This document shows positions 36,534 to 46,980 of a DNA stretch of 64,000 nucleotides, in pieces; positions within the stretch are counted from its first letter, which is position 1; the number at the start of each line of letters is the position of its first letter. Made by a program: the position numbers and the translations under genes. The stretch is from Entoloma clypeatum (taxonomy: Eukaryota > Basidiomycota > Agaricomycetes > Agaricales > Entolomataceae), in contig OY751490.1 of NCBI GenBank assembly GCA_963565915.1, positions 496,001 to 560,000 of the forward strand. Reading direction: 5' to 3'. Under the pieces are notes generated by a model, which was not told the origin of the DNA, did not search any database, and saw only the letters and a program-made list of their open reading frames with translations.

Positions 36534-39500
36534 ATGTCTACCTCTCGCTCCGCCCTCGACTCCATCACCGTCTTCGACGGCATCGACTACCAGAGTTGGG
36601 CCGAGAAAATGAAATCCTATCTCCTCCATCAAGGAGTCTGGCACATTGTATCTGGCGACATTGAGCGCCCTGACATCGCCGACTTTACGGTCACGGTCTC
36701 CACCCCTGCCTCCGCCACTTCTACATCTGCAACCCAACCTCCAGTGGTCACCACTATTCCACAAGGAAAGGAAGATTTGGATCAGGAACGACGACATGGC
36801 TCTGGGTTCCATCCGCCTCAAAGTCTCCAAGGCAATCAGGAGGCACATCAAGGACGCCAAATCCTCAAAAGACGCCTGGACATCATTGAAGGACGCATAT
36901 TCAAAAGTCTCCCCCGCCACCATATTTGGCGATTTCAAAGCCGCAGCCTCTTTCAAACTTTCTGGTCGGGACCCTGTGCCGGAAATCGAGTGCCTTGGGT
37001 CACTCTTCGCTCGCCTTAGCAACTCAAAATTCGTTGTGCCTGATCTGATGCAGGCTATGATCTTGGCAAGTGCCATTCCTGACGCTTGGTCGTCTCTCTC
37101 CACCACCCTCTTTCAGGTCTACAATGCCGATGACTTCACATGGCAGGCTGTCACCGACAGCATCGTTTCAGAGTACAGGCGCAAGTATGTGATAGGGTCT
37201 ACTCAGGCGTCCAACGAGCAGGCCCGGAAAATCTCTGGGACTAAGCAAAAGGGGCAAGACCCCAAATGGGAAAAGCAGACAGCGCCGAGTACCTCGCAGA
37301 AAAATGCTGATGAGCAGCCTAACTCGACTGACCCAAGTACCGCTTCTGAAAAGAAGAAGGGAAAGGGACGCTGGCGCAACCAGAAGAAGCGCGCCAACAA
37401 TGCAGACAACGACTCCGACCATGCCGAGGAGATGGTCTAGTTCATCACACCGGCCATTGAGCAACCCCCTCGTCGCCCTGCTCCTTATCATGCACCGTCT
37501 TTCACCACCGTAACTGGTCGCGGAAAGACTTCCTTTACTGTACAACCTGAGTCAGAAAGGATGCAGTCACTACTGCAACGCATGAACCCTCCTCCTTCCC
37601 AGTACACCGGGCTTCCTTCTGGAAAGCCGTCAGTGTGGAAAAAGAACAAAAGGGTGAAAAAACTCGCCCGAGAAATCGGCGCCTGACCCTCTGGGTCAAA
37701 TCTTTGTATCTTGGACACCATCATTCCAGACATCGATGAGAGGCCAACTAAACAGCGTCGAGTAACTCCGCCGTTAGACCAATCGCTGTGGATGATGGAC
37801 ATAGACCAAGAACGGATGGGGCCAGATGAGTTTGTGGACAAGATCGAACTAGACGGTTCGTCAAACCCTTCTTTCAAACCTTACCAAATACGGAATGCTA
37901 ATTATGTCTCTCAACAGACATATAATATATTAGCTAGTACCAGTACAGAGTGCGTAGATCACTTCAGCAGTGATCTACACAAAAAATATATTAAACATTT
38001 TGCCTCTTGTACACATTGTAAGGAAAAAGAACGCGCGCAATGGATCTTAGATTCCGGCACCTCTTTACACTTCACCTATGAGTTTAAGGACTTCGCATAT
38101 TATAGACCTCTCACGGTCAAGCATTTTGTCCAAACTGCAGCTAAAGGGAAAAAACTGGAAATTCTCAGAGTTGGGGCCGTTCCAGTACGGCACACCCTAA
38201 ATGGGGAAGTTAAAACCCATCTTCTCAGACCAGTGTTCTACATCCCGGACATGGACACACACCTATTGTCCCTAGGCGTCTTCCTTAACCATGGTTACAA
38301 AGTAGACAGGACTTGTGGAGAAATCAACATCTCCAAAGGGCTGAACAAAATCCAGTTTTCGCCCCACATCCTTGGTCAAACCATTTACTGGTTAGACACT
38401 GAAATACGCTATGACCAGATTCATGCGATCTCGAGCGAAATCACTGTCGAAACATGGCACAAGCGCTGATAGGGCCGCGATGCATCTAGGCCTAAATCTG
38501 CGCATTTTGCATCATTTCACACTATCTCTAAGGGATATAGAGAGTCCTAGATGAGCTCCGATTCTGAGGACTTAGTGGCGATGTTAGAGAGAGATTTTAA
38601 AGCATTTAGAGACCATGGCAATGTAGGACATAGCGCTGGTCACCACTATAGGCTTAGCTATGATACTCAAGAGCCATGGGATCGCCTCGCAAGATAGATA
38701 AGACTATCAAGCACCTCTCAAAACGAAGCGTGAAACAAGGAGATTGGTTATATTGGATTTATCAATGACACTAGCACTGTCTACTATACATCGAGGGCTT
38801 GACTGGAGACATTCTCGCGAGAGGCTTGGCAAATGTGCGCCTCGCTTCGCGTCCAAATCGTCCATATGGGGAATAGCCAATGACATCGGATCGAACAGAC
38901 CGAGATCAGGTTTGATACACTGCGATCAATGTGCATTACATGGCAGACATATTGATATGGATCGGTTGTTGATCGGTTGCTTACCAAGATGACCCTTAAT
39001 CAAAGCATCTGATACCTCGCAGTAACTCATTGGCATTGTCGCGAGGTGTATCAATAGACCGAGATAGTGGAATAGTGTCCTCACAAGCATGATAGAGGTA
39101 GAAAATGGAGAAAAGAACGTACCTGTCGCATTGTCAACCACATGGACACATCGCGACGTCTCTAGCGAAGGCTCACTTGACTGGATACCCCTTAGCGAGA
39201 CCACATGCATCCCTTTTCTATATTTATTGCAGCTCATGTATAAAGTCTCATAGTTTCGTCGTAGATAGGTTAGGTTAGATTGTGCCCCAGAATTGATAGC
39301 ATTTGTCTTGTGCATCTGTCGTCGTTCGCAAGTATCATTGAAGCCTCAAGATCGTTTGGTTTGCATCGGAAGTCAGTCGCAATTGTGTTTTGTGTGTTCG
39401 AGAACTTGTCAATCGTCAAATCGTGTTATCTATCAGTCGTATTGGTCATTGTCGTGTTCGTATTCGGTCGAGATCGTGTTCGCGAAGTCTTGTTGGTTTG

Positions 39501-42500
39501 GAAATCACAAACCTCGGTTCATTATCTATTGAGAACTATCTCTAAGTCTTGTTCGAGACTTATCGAGCCATCGCTAAACGAGTTATTCAATTGTTGTTTG
39601 GAAGAGTCGCATCCTGAGTGATCCCACTCATCACCCCGAACTATATTGATTGAGAAGTACACATTGCGAGACTTGTTCGGTCTTCGTTGTTGTGTTTGGT
39701 GTTTGTGTGTGTGATAGAGATATCGCTCGCGCTCATCCCCAGACTCACTTCCTTCGTTTCAGTGCCTTGGTCACCCAAATGATCAAGCACTCCAAAAGAT
39801 TCCCACCAGTACCAAAGGGTACCTGAAACACTAGTACGTGAGAAATCACAGGAAAGTTGCACAGGTTGCCTCAAAGGGAAAATGCCGAATCAGTCATATC
39901 CCAATTCGATGACAAGGGCAACCAAAACCTTTGATCTGATCCATTCCGATCTCAAACAGATATCCACGGCATCATACCATAAATATAAATATTTCCTCAC
40001 GTTTTTGGATGATTTTTCATCCCACGTCTGGGTTGTCTTGCTTAGAAAGAAGTCGGATGCCATCACGGCACTGCGACAATTTCTTGCAATGATCCAGAAT
40101 CAGTTCGCCACCACTCCTAAAAAATGGCGAGTTGATGGAGATGGAGAGTTTGACAAATACAAGGATGTACTTGCCGATCATGGAGTTCTGATCGATGTCA
40201 CGCTCCTGTATCAGCACCAGCAGAACGGTAGAGCAGAACGGATAAATCGAACCCTGTGGGAGAAATCTCAGGCCTTGCGCTTCGACGCGTGCTTACCCCC
40301 TATGTGGTGGGAATTCTGTTTGGAACATGCAGTGTTTCTCTACAACAGAACCCCCATGCAGCGTCTCGAATGGAATACCCCTTACTTCAGGGTGACCAAT
40401 GAGATCCCCGATATGTCAAGCATCAGAGTCTTCGGATGTCAGGCATATGTGTATATCCCAAAGGAAAAATGTAGAAATTCCCTGGAGTCTAGATCTCGAT
40501 TGATGATTTATCTCGGATCAAAACCAGGGGTCAAAGGATACCGTTTCATGGATCCTGAGACTAATACAATTTTCATGGGTGGGAAAGCTATCTTTGATGA
40601 AAGCAAGTACCCTAGATGCCACATCGACCCTTTGCCAGAAAACCATCCAGAAATGGAAAACTCAGAACCGGCTGATGAGTTTGAGGACCTCATCCCCGGA
40701 AATGATGACAATGACAGTCATTACGAAAAACCTCACGACCCTGTTCCCACTGGACAGGATCACCCTGAATCAGACAATAACTTGCCATCTAGCGAGCCCA
40801 ACGATGAACCACGAGTACCCACTCCGGAACCCGAACAAGTACCAGATCGACCGATCAGGGAACGACGAGTTTGGAGAATGCCAGGTAGCATCTATGGGGA
40901 AGACACCCCTGCTTCTGATCTTGAAAAAATGGATCGAAGACGTAGATTAGGCGGTCAAACGGCATGGATGAACGATCTCCTAATGGAGGCAATCTCTATC
41001 CAAGTGGGCATCATCGAAATGTCACACAAAGATATATACCCTCTTCCAAACACAGAAGATTGGTATGCGGCAGAACAAAAAGAGCTAGACATGCTCAAAA
41101 GCTGCAGGGTGATCACGGAGCTAGTACCCCTACCCGCAGGGAGGAAGGCTCTAAGAAACAAATGGGTTTACAATGAAAAATCTGACGGGCATTTGAAAGC
41201 GCGCCTTGTCGCAAAAGGCTTCTCACAAGTAGAAGGAATTGACTTCGATCAAATCTTCTCACCAGTAGTGAGGTACGAGACTGTCCGGTTAATTCTGGCA
41301 TTGACAGCCCTTGAAGGGTGGTTCATGACATTCTTGGACGTCTCATCAGCCTTCCTCTATGGAAGACTCCGTGAGGTAATTTACATGCGACAGCCTGAGG
41401 GCTACATAGTAAAAGGGAAAGAACACTTCGTGTACCGACTATACAAAGCCCTATACGGACTTAAGCAGGCCACATTAGCCTGGTGGAGGGAACTCAATTT
41501 CTCCATGAAAAAGCTTGGTTTTGTCCGGCTTCACTCTGATGCAGGAGTTTTCATTCACACAAGTACCAAAGGGGAAACTGTAATCACCGTCATTTATGTT
41601 GATGACTCTGCTTTTCTCGGCACAAACCGAGAGTACACGCTAGAGAAGAAGAAGGCCTTCATGACAACATGGGAATGTAGGGACCTAGGCCACCTAGTGT
41701 CTAATGGGGAACCGAAAGAATTTCTCTCAATCCAAATAAGGCAACATGGGAAGAAGATCTTCATTGATCAAGTACCTTACCTTGAGAAAATTCTCGCACG
41801 AATGGGGATGAGCAAATCCAATGCCACCCACACCCCACTCCCGACGGGCTACGAACCTATGAAGTCTGAAGATGAACCCAATGCGGAACTCAGATCCAAG
41901 TACCAATCCGTCATCGGATCACTATTGTACTTAATGATCGGGACAAGACCCGACATTTGTTTTGCCGTGATCAAAATGTCCCAATTTTCCGCAAACCCTA
42001 CCAAATGCCATTTAGAAGTGGCAAGGGATATTTGCAGGTATTTGAAGGCAACGCAAGATTACGCAATCATGTATGATGGTGATTCTGGCAAAGGAATCTA
42101 CGCATTTACAGACTCCGATTGGGCGTCAGACAAAAACACCAGAAAGTCCACCACTGGTTACTTCATATCGCTGGCGTCTGGAGCAGTAACATGGGTTTCA
42201 TCGGCACAAAAAACCATTGCCCTCTCTTCCACAGAAGCAGAGTACATGGCGCTATCAGATTGCAGTCGCGCAGTGACATGGCTTAGAAGCATGCTTGCCG
42301 AACTTGGAATGCAGATCGGATCAGTTCCGATCTATGGGGACAACAATGGCTCCGTCTTTATCGCATCCAATCCTGTAACTGAGAAGTGATCCAAGCACAT
42401 CGACGTGTGATTCCACTTTGTCAGAGAAAAAGTATCCAAAGGAATTACTACGGTCGAATTCATCGAAGGAGTGAGTAACCCTGCAGACCTTTTAACTAAG

Positions 42501-42560
42501 AATCTGGGAAAAATCCTCTTCAACAGGTTTATCCCGTACTTTGGATTACTTAAAAACTAG
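36534..42560 (+). pseudogene. Copia copy 2 gag-pol, multiply broken
   Basis: Same gag-pol as copies 1 and 3 but decayed. ATG at 36534; a frameshift near 36765; TAG at 37438 (Glu codon in copy 1); TGA near 37684; insertion of 1.3 kb after 38466 within the integrase zinc region; a 1-nt loss near 39827 just after the insertion; then a long open part (39882-42389) covering integrase, RT (YVDDSAF) and RNase H (TDSDWAS, STEAEYMA, YGDNNGS); then TGA at 42387 and another near 42407, both at CGA codons of the other copies; true end near 42560. It cannot make a functional polyprotein. Confidence 0.88.
38467..39761 (+). mobile_element. Probable solo LTR inserted in copia copy 2
   Basis: 1295 bp with no homologue in the other copia copies, starting TGATAGGG and ending GTTTCA, flanked by GCGC (38463-38466) and GTGC (39762-39765), a possible 4-bp target duplication with one C/T change. 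It has a TATA-like CTATATTTAT near 39220 and no credible ORF. The TG..CA ends suggest an LTR left by recombination; orientation is a guess. Confidence 0.55.
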
Positions 42561-42631
42561 ACGAAGAAAGAATACCTATATGGGAAAAAAGTAAAAGATG
42601 TATTTAGAAGTATGTACTAAATATGGGGGGG

Positions 42632-42943
42632 TGTTGAAACTTTTCCATCACATAGATTAGATTAGATTAGATTACATCATGTGACCATTTACACATCTTC
42701 GATTACATACTTATTTGGTTGGTACAAACAGTAGTACGGTATATAAGACCAGGAAACTGTCAATATCAACAAGTTGTCTCTTGACTCTTAACCAGCTCCA
42801 TCGCTCTCATCAGCCTCAACCGCTCTCACCAGCCTCACCCTCCCAAACCATGTAAGTGGCTAGAACGGTTAAGTAGAGTACTTCCACACTGTAGCTGTGT
42901 TGCTCAGTACGCCTGTGGCTAGCGCCCAGGTGGAACTTCAACA
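42632..42943 (+). repeat. Copia copy 2, 3' LTR
   Basis: 312 bp, preceded by the polypurine tract ATGGGGGGG and followed by CAACT, the altered target duplication. Confidence 0.92.
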
Positions 42944-43552
42944 CAACTTTCAAGGGTCGAGATAATTGGTAACAAAGCGTCCGTATATAGATGACAGGCA
43001 GGGTTGTAAGGAATGCAAGTTGTTCGTTACGGAAGCGATAAATTAAAAGGATTTTCACCTTCAGCTTTTCAGTCCAGTCGTGTTGAGATCACCAGGCGCA
43101 GCGGGACTCGTTGACCGTTGAATTACTAGGTATGACTCGGGTGCGGGGCTTTCAACTCGAGGAGAGCTATACCGCTCCCCCGGACGGTGCTCGTTTGACG
43201 TCTATCCTCGAGGCGCACGACGCTAACCCTACCATCTAGTATTCTTGAGCCTCGTCGTCCGTAAACGCATGTGTCCCCGTAGCGACGTAGCGCGAATTGC
43301 TTTTATCGGTGTGACGGGATGTTGATGATCGTCCAAAGATGAGATAAGAGGTTTTCTGTAAGGATAGATTAAAAAGGAAGCAGTTTGGAGCCGTAAAAAA
43401 AAGAAGCTTCGTTGTAAGTAAGGGAGTCCGCGGGGACCGCAATGACGATGTTGACGAGAGTTGAAGCAGACACGCACGCGCGACGACGATCACCTGATGT
43501 GAATAGAGGGAAAGAGTGAGTGAACGTCCGTAGGGTGCATAGCACTCCTACA
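42944..43552 (-). repeat. Gypsy LTR, right copy, second part
   Basis: Remainder of the right gypsy LTR after the copia copy 2 insertion, matching the left LTR up to CTCCTACA at 43552. Confidence 0.87.
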
Positions 43553-43554
43553 TT

Positions 43555-44360
43555 GGGCAGGACCCTGGACATCCCCGTCAGAGGTCGGATCCCAAAATCC
43601 GGGGTTTTGTCCAACGGAAAACAGTGGTTTGTGTCCAATTTGACGCTGGCCTCGAGTAATTTTTGGTTTTTTGCCCGGAGAAGGGATCCGGGCCGCTCAA
43701 GGCCTAAATTTTGTCCGGAAGAGGGATTCGGCCCCCTGAAGCACTGAATTTTGTCCGCATTGTTACGCCAGGCCGTCCAGCAGCCGCAGATTCAATTGCT
43801 GTGTCTCTACATTTATTACAGGAGCATAATTTAAGTATCTTTCGGCTTATGCTTTGCGAGTTCCTTGACTGCACCAAGAATGGCATCACGACTGCGACGT
43901 AAAACTTGGAACATATTTATATCCTGTTCAGAAAGCTCAAATCCACCCGGCGTGACCTTTTGTGGTGAAGAAAACAGGAGGGAAAGGACGTGGAATTCAG
44001 ATGCTGTGAGCAATATATATATATTGACAATCATTCATAACAAGTTCACTATACGAGTACATGCATGCAAAAACATATCCTGTAGGGAGAATTGATCAAA
44101 CAACCTCTTGTGCAAAATATATATACGGCTTTTTTTCCTCAATGAACCACCTGTGCCAACCTAGATATGTCCACCAAGGCATCCGACCTAATGTCATCGT
44201 ACCGATTCCTGTCCGGCCAATGGTGACACCCATCTGGCCAAAATGGGCTCGCTGTCCGTACATTTTGGCTCCGGCCTTGCGGCCGGTTTCGACAAAATCT
44301 GTCCAGATCGGGATCCGACCTCTGGCAGGGATGCAGATGTCCAGGGTCCTCATCGGGCCC
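43555..44360. mobile_element. MITE-like element with inverted ends
   Basis: The first about 60 bases (GGACCCTGGACATC ... CAGAGGTCGGATCCC ... TTTTGTC) recur inverted at 44290-44360. Between them the motif TTTTGTCC occurs at about 43604, 43710 and 43749, like sub-terminal repeats. No ORF. This resembles a small non-autonomous DNA transposon; family unknown, and its left end abuts the gypsy LTR. Confidence 0.45.
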
Positions 44361-44927
44361 AGCAAAAAAGCCACACGAGCGAGTGATTTCCGGGGATGTC
44401 CGATGACCAGTTTATCAATTGTAATTTGTGCTCGACAACATCCTGCTCTCCCCGCAAGAATTTGATTCACCTCGGCTGAAAGAATCATAAAGGTGCACTC
44501 ACACGCGGCATATATCTCGTCCCCACTACCACTACATCCCTATCATGCCTTCAATGGTGTGAATTTTATTTCATATTTGAAACAATCTGCACTATTGGTA
44601 TTGGATTTCGCAACACAGTGCGTCGACTTGCTCATCAGCGTATGTGCTCTCAATTCAAGATCTAGTCAGCCTAGACCATGTAGCAACGTACCCATGTGTT
44701 GTTCATGATGTCCATCCAGTGACTACGATACAAGGGTTTTACAACATACTGAAGACACGAGAGTACCGAGCTCGAGTGGGGGTGTCTAGCAGCAAGCAGG
44801 CAGCACTCACCGCAGCAACCCCATGTGCAAATGTGGCTAGCCTCTTGATCGTTCATACTTTCTGTGCCAAAGATCCTCGTCACCTGTGAAAACAACGAAC
44901 GATCAAAAGGATCGTTATCGCCAAACT
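44361..44927. other. Non-coding stretch between repeats
   Basis: About 570 bp. Bases up to 44402 are repeated inverted at 53738-53790. The rest has no partner on the right side and no recognisable gene. Confidence 0.35.
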
Positions 44928-45752
44928 GATCAATCGTATGGCAACAGAACCTGGACTGCCCCCTTTTTGATTAGCGGCAGGGTTCATATTGATTGATGAA
45001 GGATCAGCCGACAAACATGCCGGCTGACTAATAACAAACAACATGTCGTCTCCATCAATTGGCCTCATTGACCACAAAATCATGTATCTCAGGCCATCCA
45101 ATGGGTGGATTGCTTTCATATTTTTGTATCCTCATTCTCAATTAAATAATACATTATATGCATTTTACAAAAGAGCAATGTTTATTTCAACTCATGTAGG
45201 TATATATCCTGCAACTGCCAAAAAAGTGAAAAAAGCGCACCTTATATTGCACTACAACCAGAAGGCCTATACCTAATATCTTTGTAGTCCTTATTTGAAA
45301 CATAAATGAGGTGTGTCTTTTGTGAAAGGAATATGCCAGAAAATGTTTAGATGAACTGATCCAGCTATGTCTTCTGATTGCCCCAAAAATAATGATGCAC
45401 ACTTCATATCATCAGAACCGTGGAACCATTGCCTCTCATATTCTGCCACTGTAGATAATATATATAGAAGATGTATTTCGCCGAAGGAATAAGTGAGAAA
45501 ATGCCTAGATCTATTTCTAGAGGTATATGCTTTCAACCACCTGTATTTCCAAATATGCACCATATTCCAGCAAAGGCATGGAGAATATCCCTCTGACCTT
45601 TTAGACCCTCTTAGATTTGAAGTATATGAGATAATATTGACCAAAGGAATAAGGTGGAGTATATATGTAGACTATTTTATAAGAATTCTGTCCAGTCAAG
45701 TATTCTCCATCTACAATACACATCATGAAAGTGTTGGAAAGGGGCAAGAGAA
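44928..45752 (+). repeat. Long inverted repeat, left arm
   Basis: About 825 bp that recurs, nearly identical and inverted, at 52878-53703. It contains matching short open frames of no known family. Immediately after it, part of its sequence (from about 45487) is repeated directly at about 45768-45900. Confidence 0.8.
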
Positions 45753-45991
45753 TAAGTGAGGAAATGCCTAGATCTTATTTCCAAATATGCACCATATTCC
45801 AGCAAAGGCATGGAGAATATCCCTCTGACCTTTAGACCCTCTTAGATTTGAAGTATATAATATTGACCAAAGGAATGAGAATAATGTCTGCAAACTACTT
45901 TATGAGTGTATGTCCTTACATATCCATCAGCGAACCTACATTTTACTCCTGGGAGCTCATATGAGCATCAACAAGCCAAAATGAGTGCATC

Positions 45992-46393
45992 TGTTATGCT
46001 TAACAAACCGTTCCAAGGTTCGGGCAGAGTATGCAGGAAAGTGGAAAGGCGAAGAGCAAAGTGATTGCTAAATCTAAGGAATCTACTATAGTACAATAGG
46101 TTTATATAGGTACTGACTATAGGCAGTAGCGGATGAGTCAGTACTGCGGAAGGCAGTGCGCATGAGTAAGGCGACTGTGGAAGCCTATGTACAGTGAGTA
46201 AGCTGACTGCGGAAGGTGAGTCAGCGCGGGAGCGAAGTATACTAAAGGGGATGACGAAGTAATGTAATGAGTCAGACTGGAAATCGAAGGTTGCGAAAGT
46301 AGACATTAGACATAGTAAGCTTGTAAGAGGGCGCCGAGTCGGGCCGATAAGTAAAAGATATGACGTGGTCCTCATACCGTAGAGTCCGTAACA
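45992..46393 (-). mobile_element. Solo LTR, copia-like
   Basis: 402 bp with ends TGTTA..GTAACA and perfect 5-bp target duplication GCATC at 45987-45991 and 46394-46398. Read on the minus strand it has a CTATATAAAC promoter-like box. It is unrelated in sequence to the 309-312-bp copia LTRs nearby. Confidence 0.8.
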
Positions 46394-46592
46394 GCATCTG
46401 AGTTGCGATCTGATGAGCCCCACAAGATTGGCCACCAACTCCCATGAGTAAAACTGTCAATTATAGAGAAGGCAGCTTCCACAACTTCCTTATAGTCAGT
46501 TTTGGATGCTATAGTGGTCAGGGCTATTGGATAGGCCACAAATACATCCCATTTGATGCACAGAATAAGGGATTATCTTTTGGATGACTCAC

Positions 46593-46904
46593 TGTTGAAG
46601 TTCCACCTGGGCGCTAGCCACAGGTGTACTGAGCAACACAGCTACAGTGTGGAAGTACTCTACACAACCGTTCTAGCCACTTACATGGTTTGGGGTGGGT
46701 GAGGCTGGTGAGAGCGGTTGAGGCTGGTGAGAGCGATGGAGCTGGTTAAGAGTCAAGAGACAACTTGTTGATATTGACAGTTTCCTGGTCTTATATACCG
46801 TACTACTGTTTGTACCAACCAAACAAGTATGTAATGAAGATATGTAAAGGTCACGTGATGTAATCTAATCTAATCTAATCTACGTGATGGGAAAAGTTTC
46901 AACA
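46593..46904 (-). repeat. Copia copy 3, 3' LTR
   Basis: 312 bp; polypurine tract (CCCCCCCAT on plus) adjoins at 46905. Confidence 0.93.
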
Positions 46905-46980
46905 CCCCCCCATATTTAGTACATACTTCTAAATACATCTTACTTTTTCCCACATATATATATAGGTACTTTTGTTTCGC

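Larger units (their letters stand above)
35866..42943 (+). mobile_element. Ty1/copia retrotransposon, copy 2, plus strand, with internal insertion
   Basis: 7078 bp, inserted into the gypsy right LTR. Target duplication CAAGT at 35861-35865 and CAACT at 42944-42948 (one change; the uninterrupted left gypsy LTR has CAAGT). LTRs 35866-36176 (311 bp) and 42632-42943 (312 bp) show five or six differences, so it is older than copies 1 and 3. The extra length is a 1.3-kb insertion at 38467-39761. Confidence 0.93.
22203..43552 (-). mobile_element. Ty3/gypsy LTR retrotransposon, minus strand, nested with two copia elements
   Basis: A gypsy element of about 8.5 kb once its guests are removed. LTRs start TGTGGAGG and end CTCCTACA: left copy 22203-23098; right copy 35577-35865 plus 42944-43552, split by copia copy 2. 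Reading on the minus strand from right to left: gag (33880-35472), protease (32899-33825), reverse transcriptase/RNase H (31052-32815), copia copy 1 insertion, then integrase (23355-25134). The order RT before integrase is that of gypsy. A candidate primer binding site TGGTGACCAAGAC lies 2 nt inside the right LTR on the minus strand. Flanks TCGG (left) and TTGG (right) are at best a mutated target duplication. The element is dead: premature stops, a changed RT catalytic residue and rearranged RNase H sequence. Confidence 0.88.

Noticed and set aside
45043..45276. A small protein gene repeated in both arms of the inverted repeat
   Set aside because: The frame is conserved only because the DNA arms are nearly identical; there is no start context, family or codon evidence.
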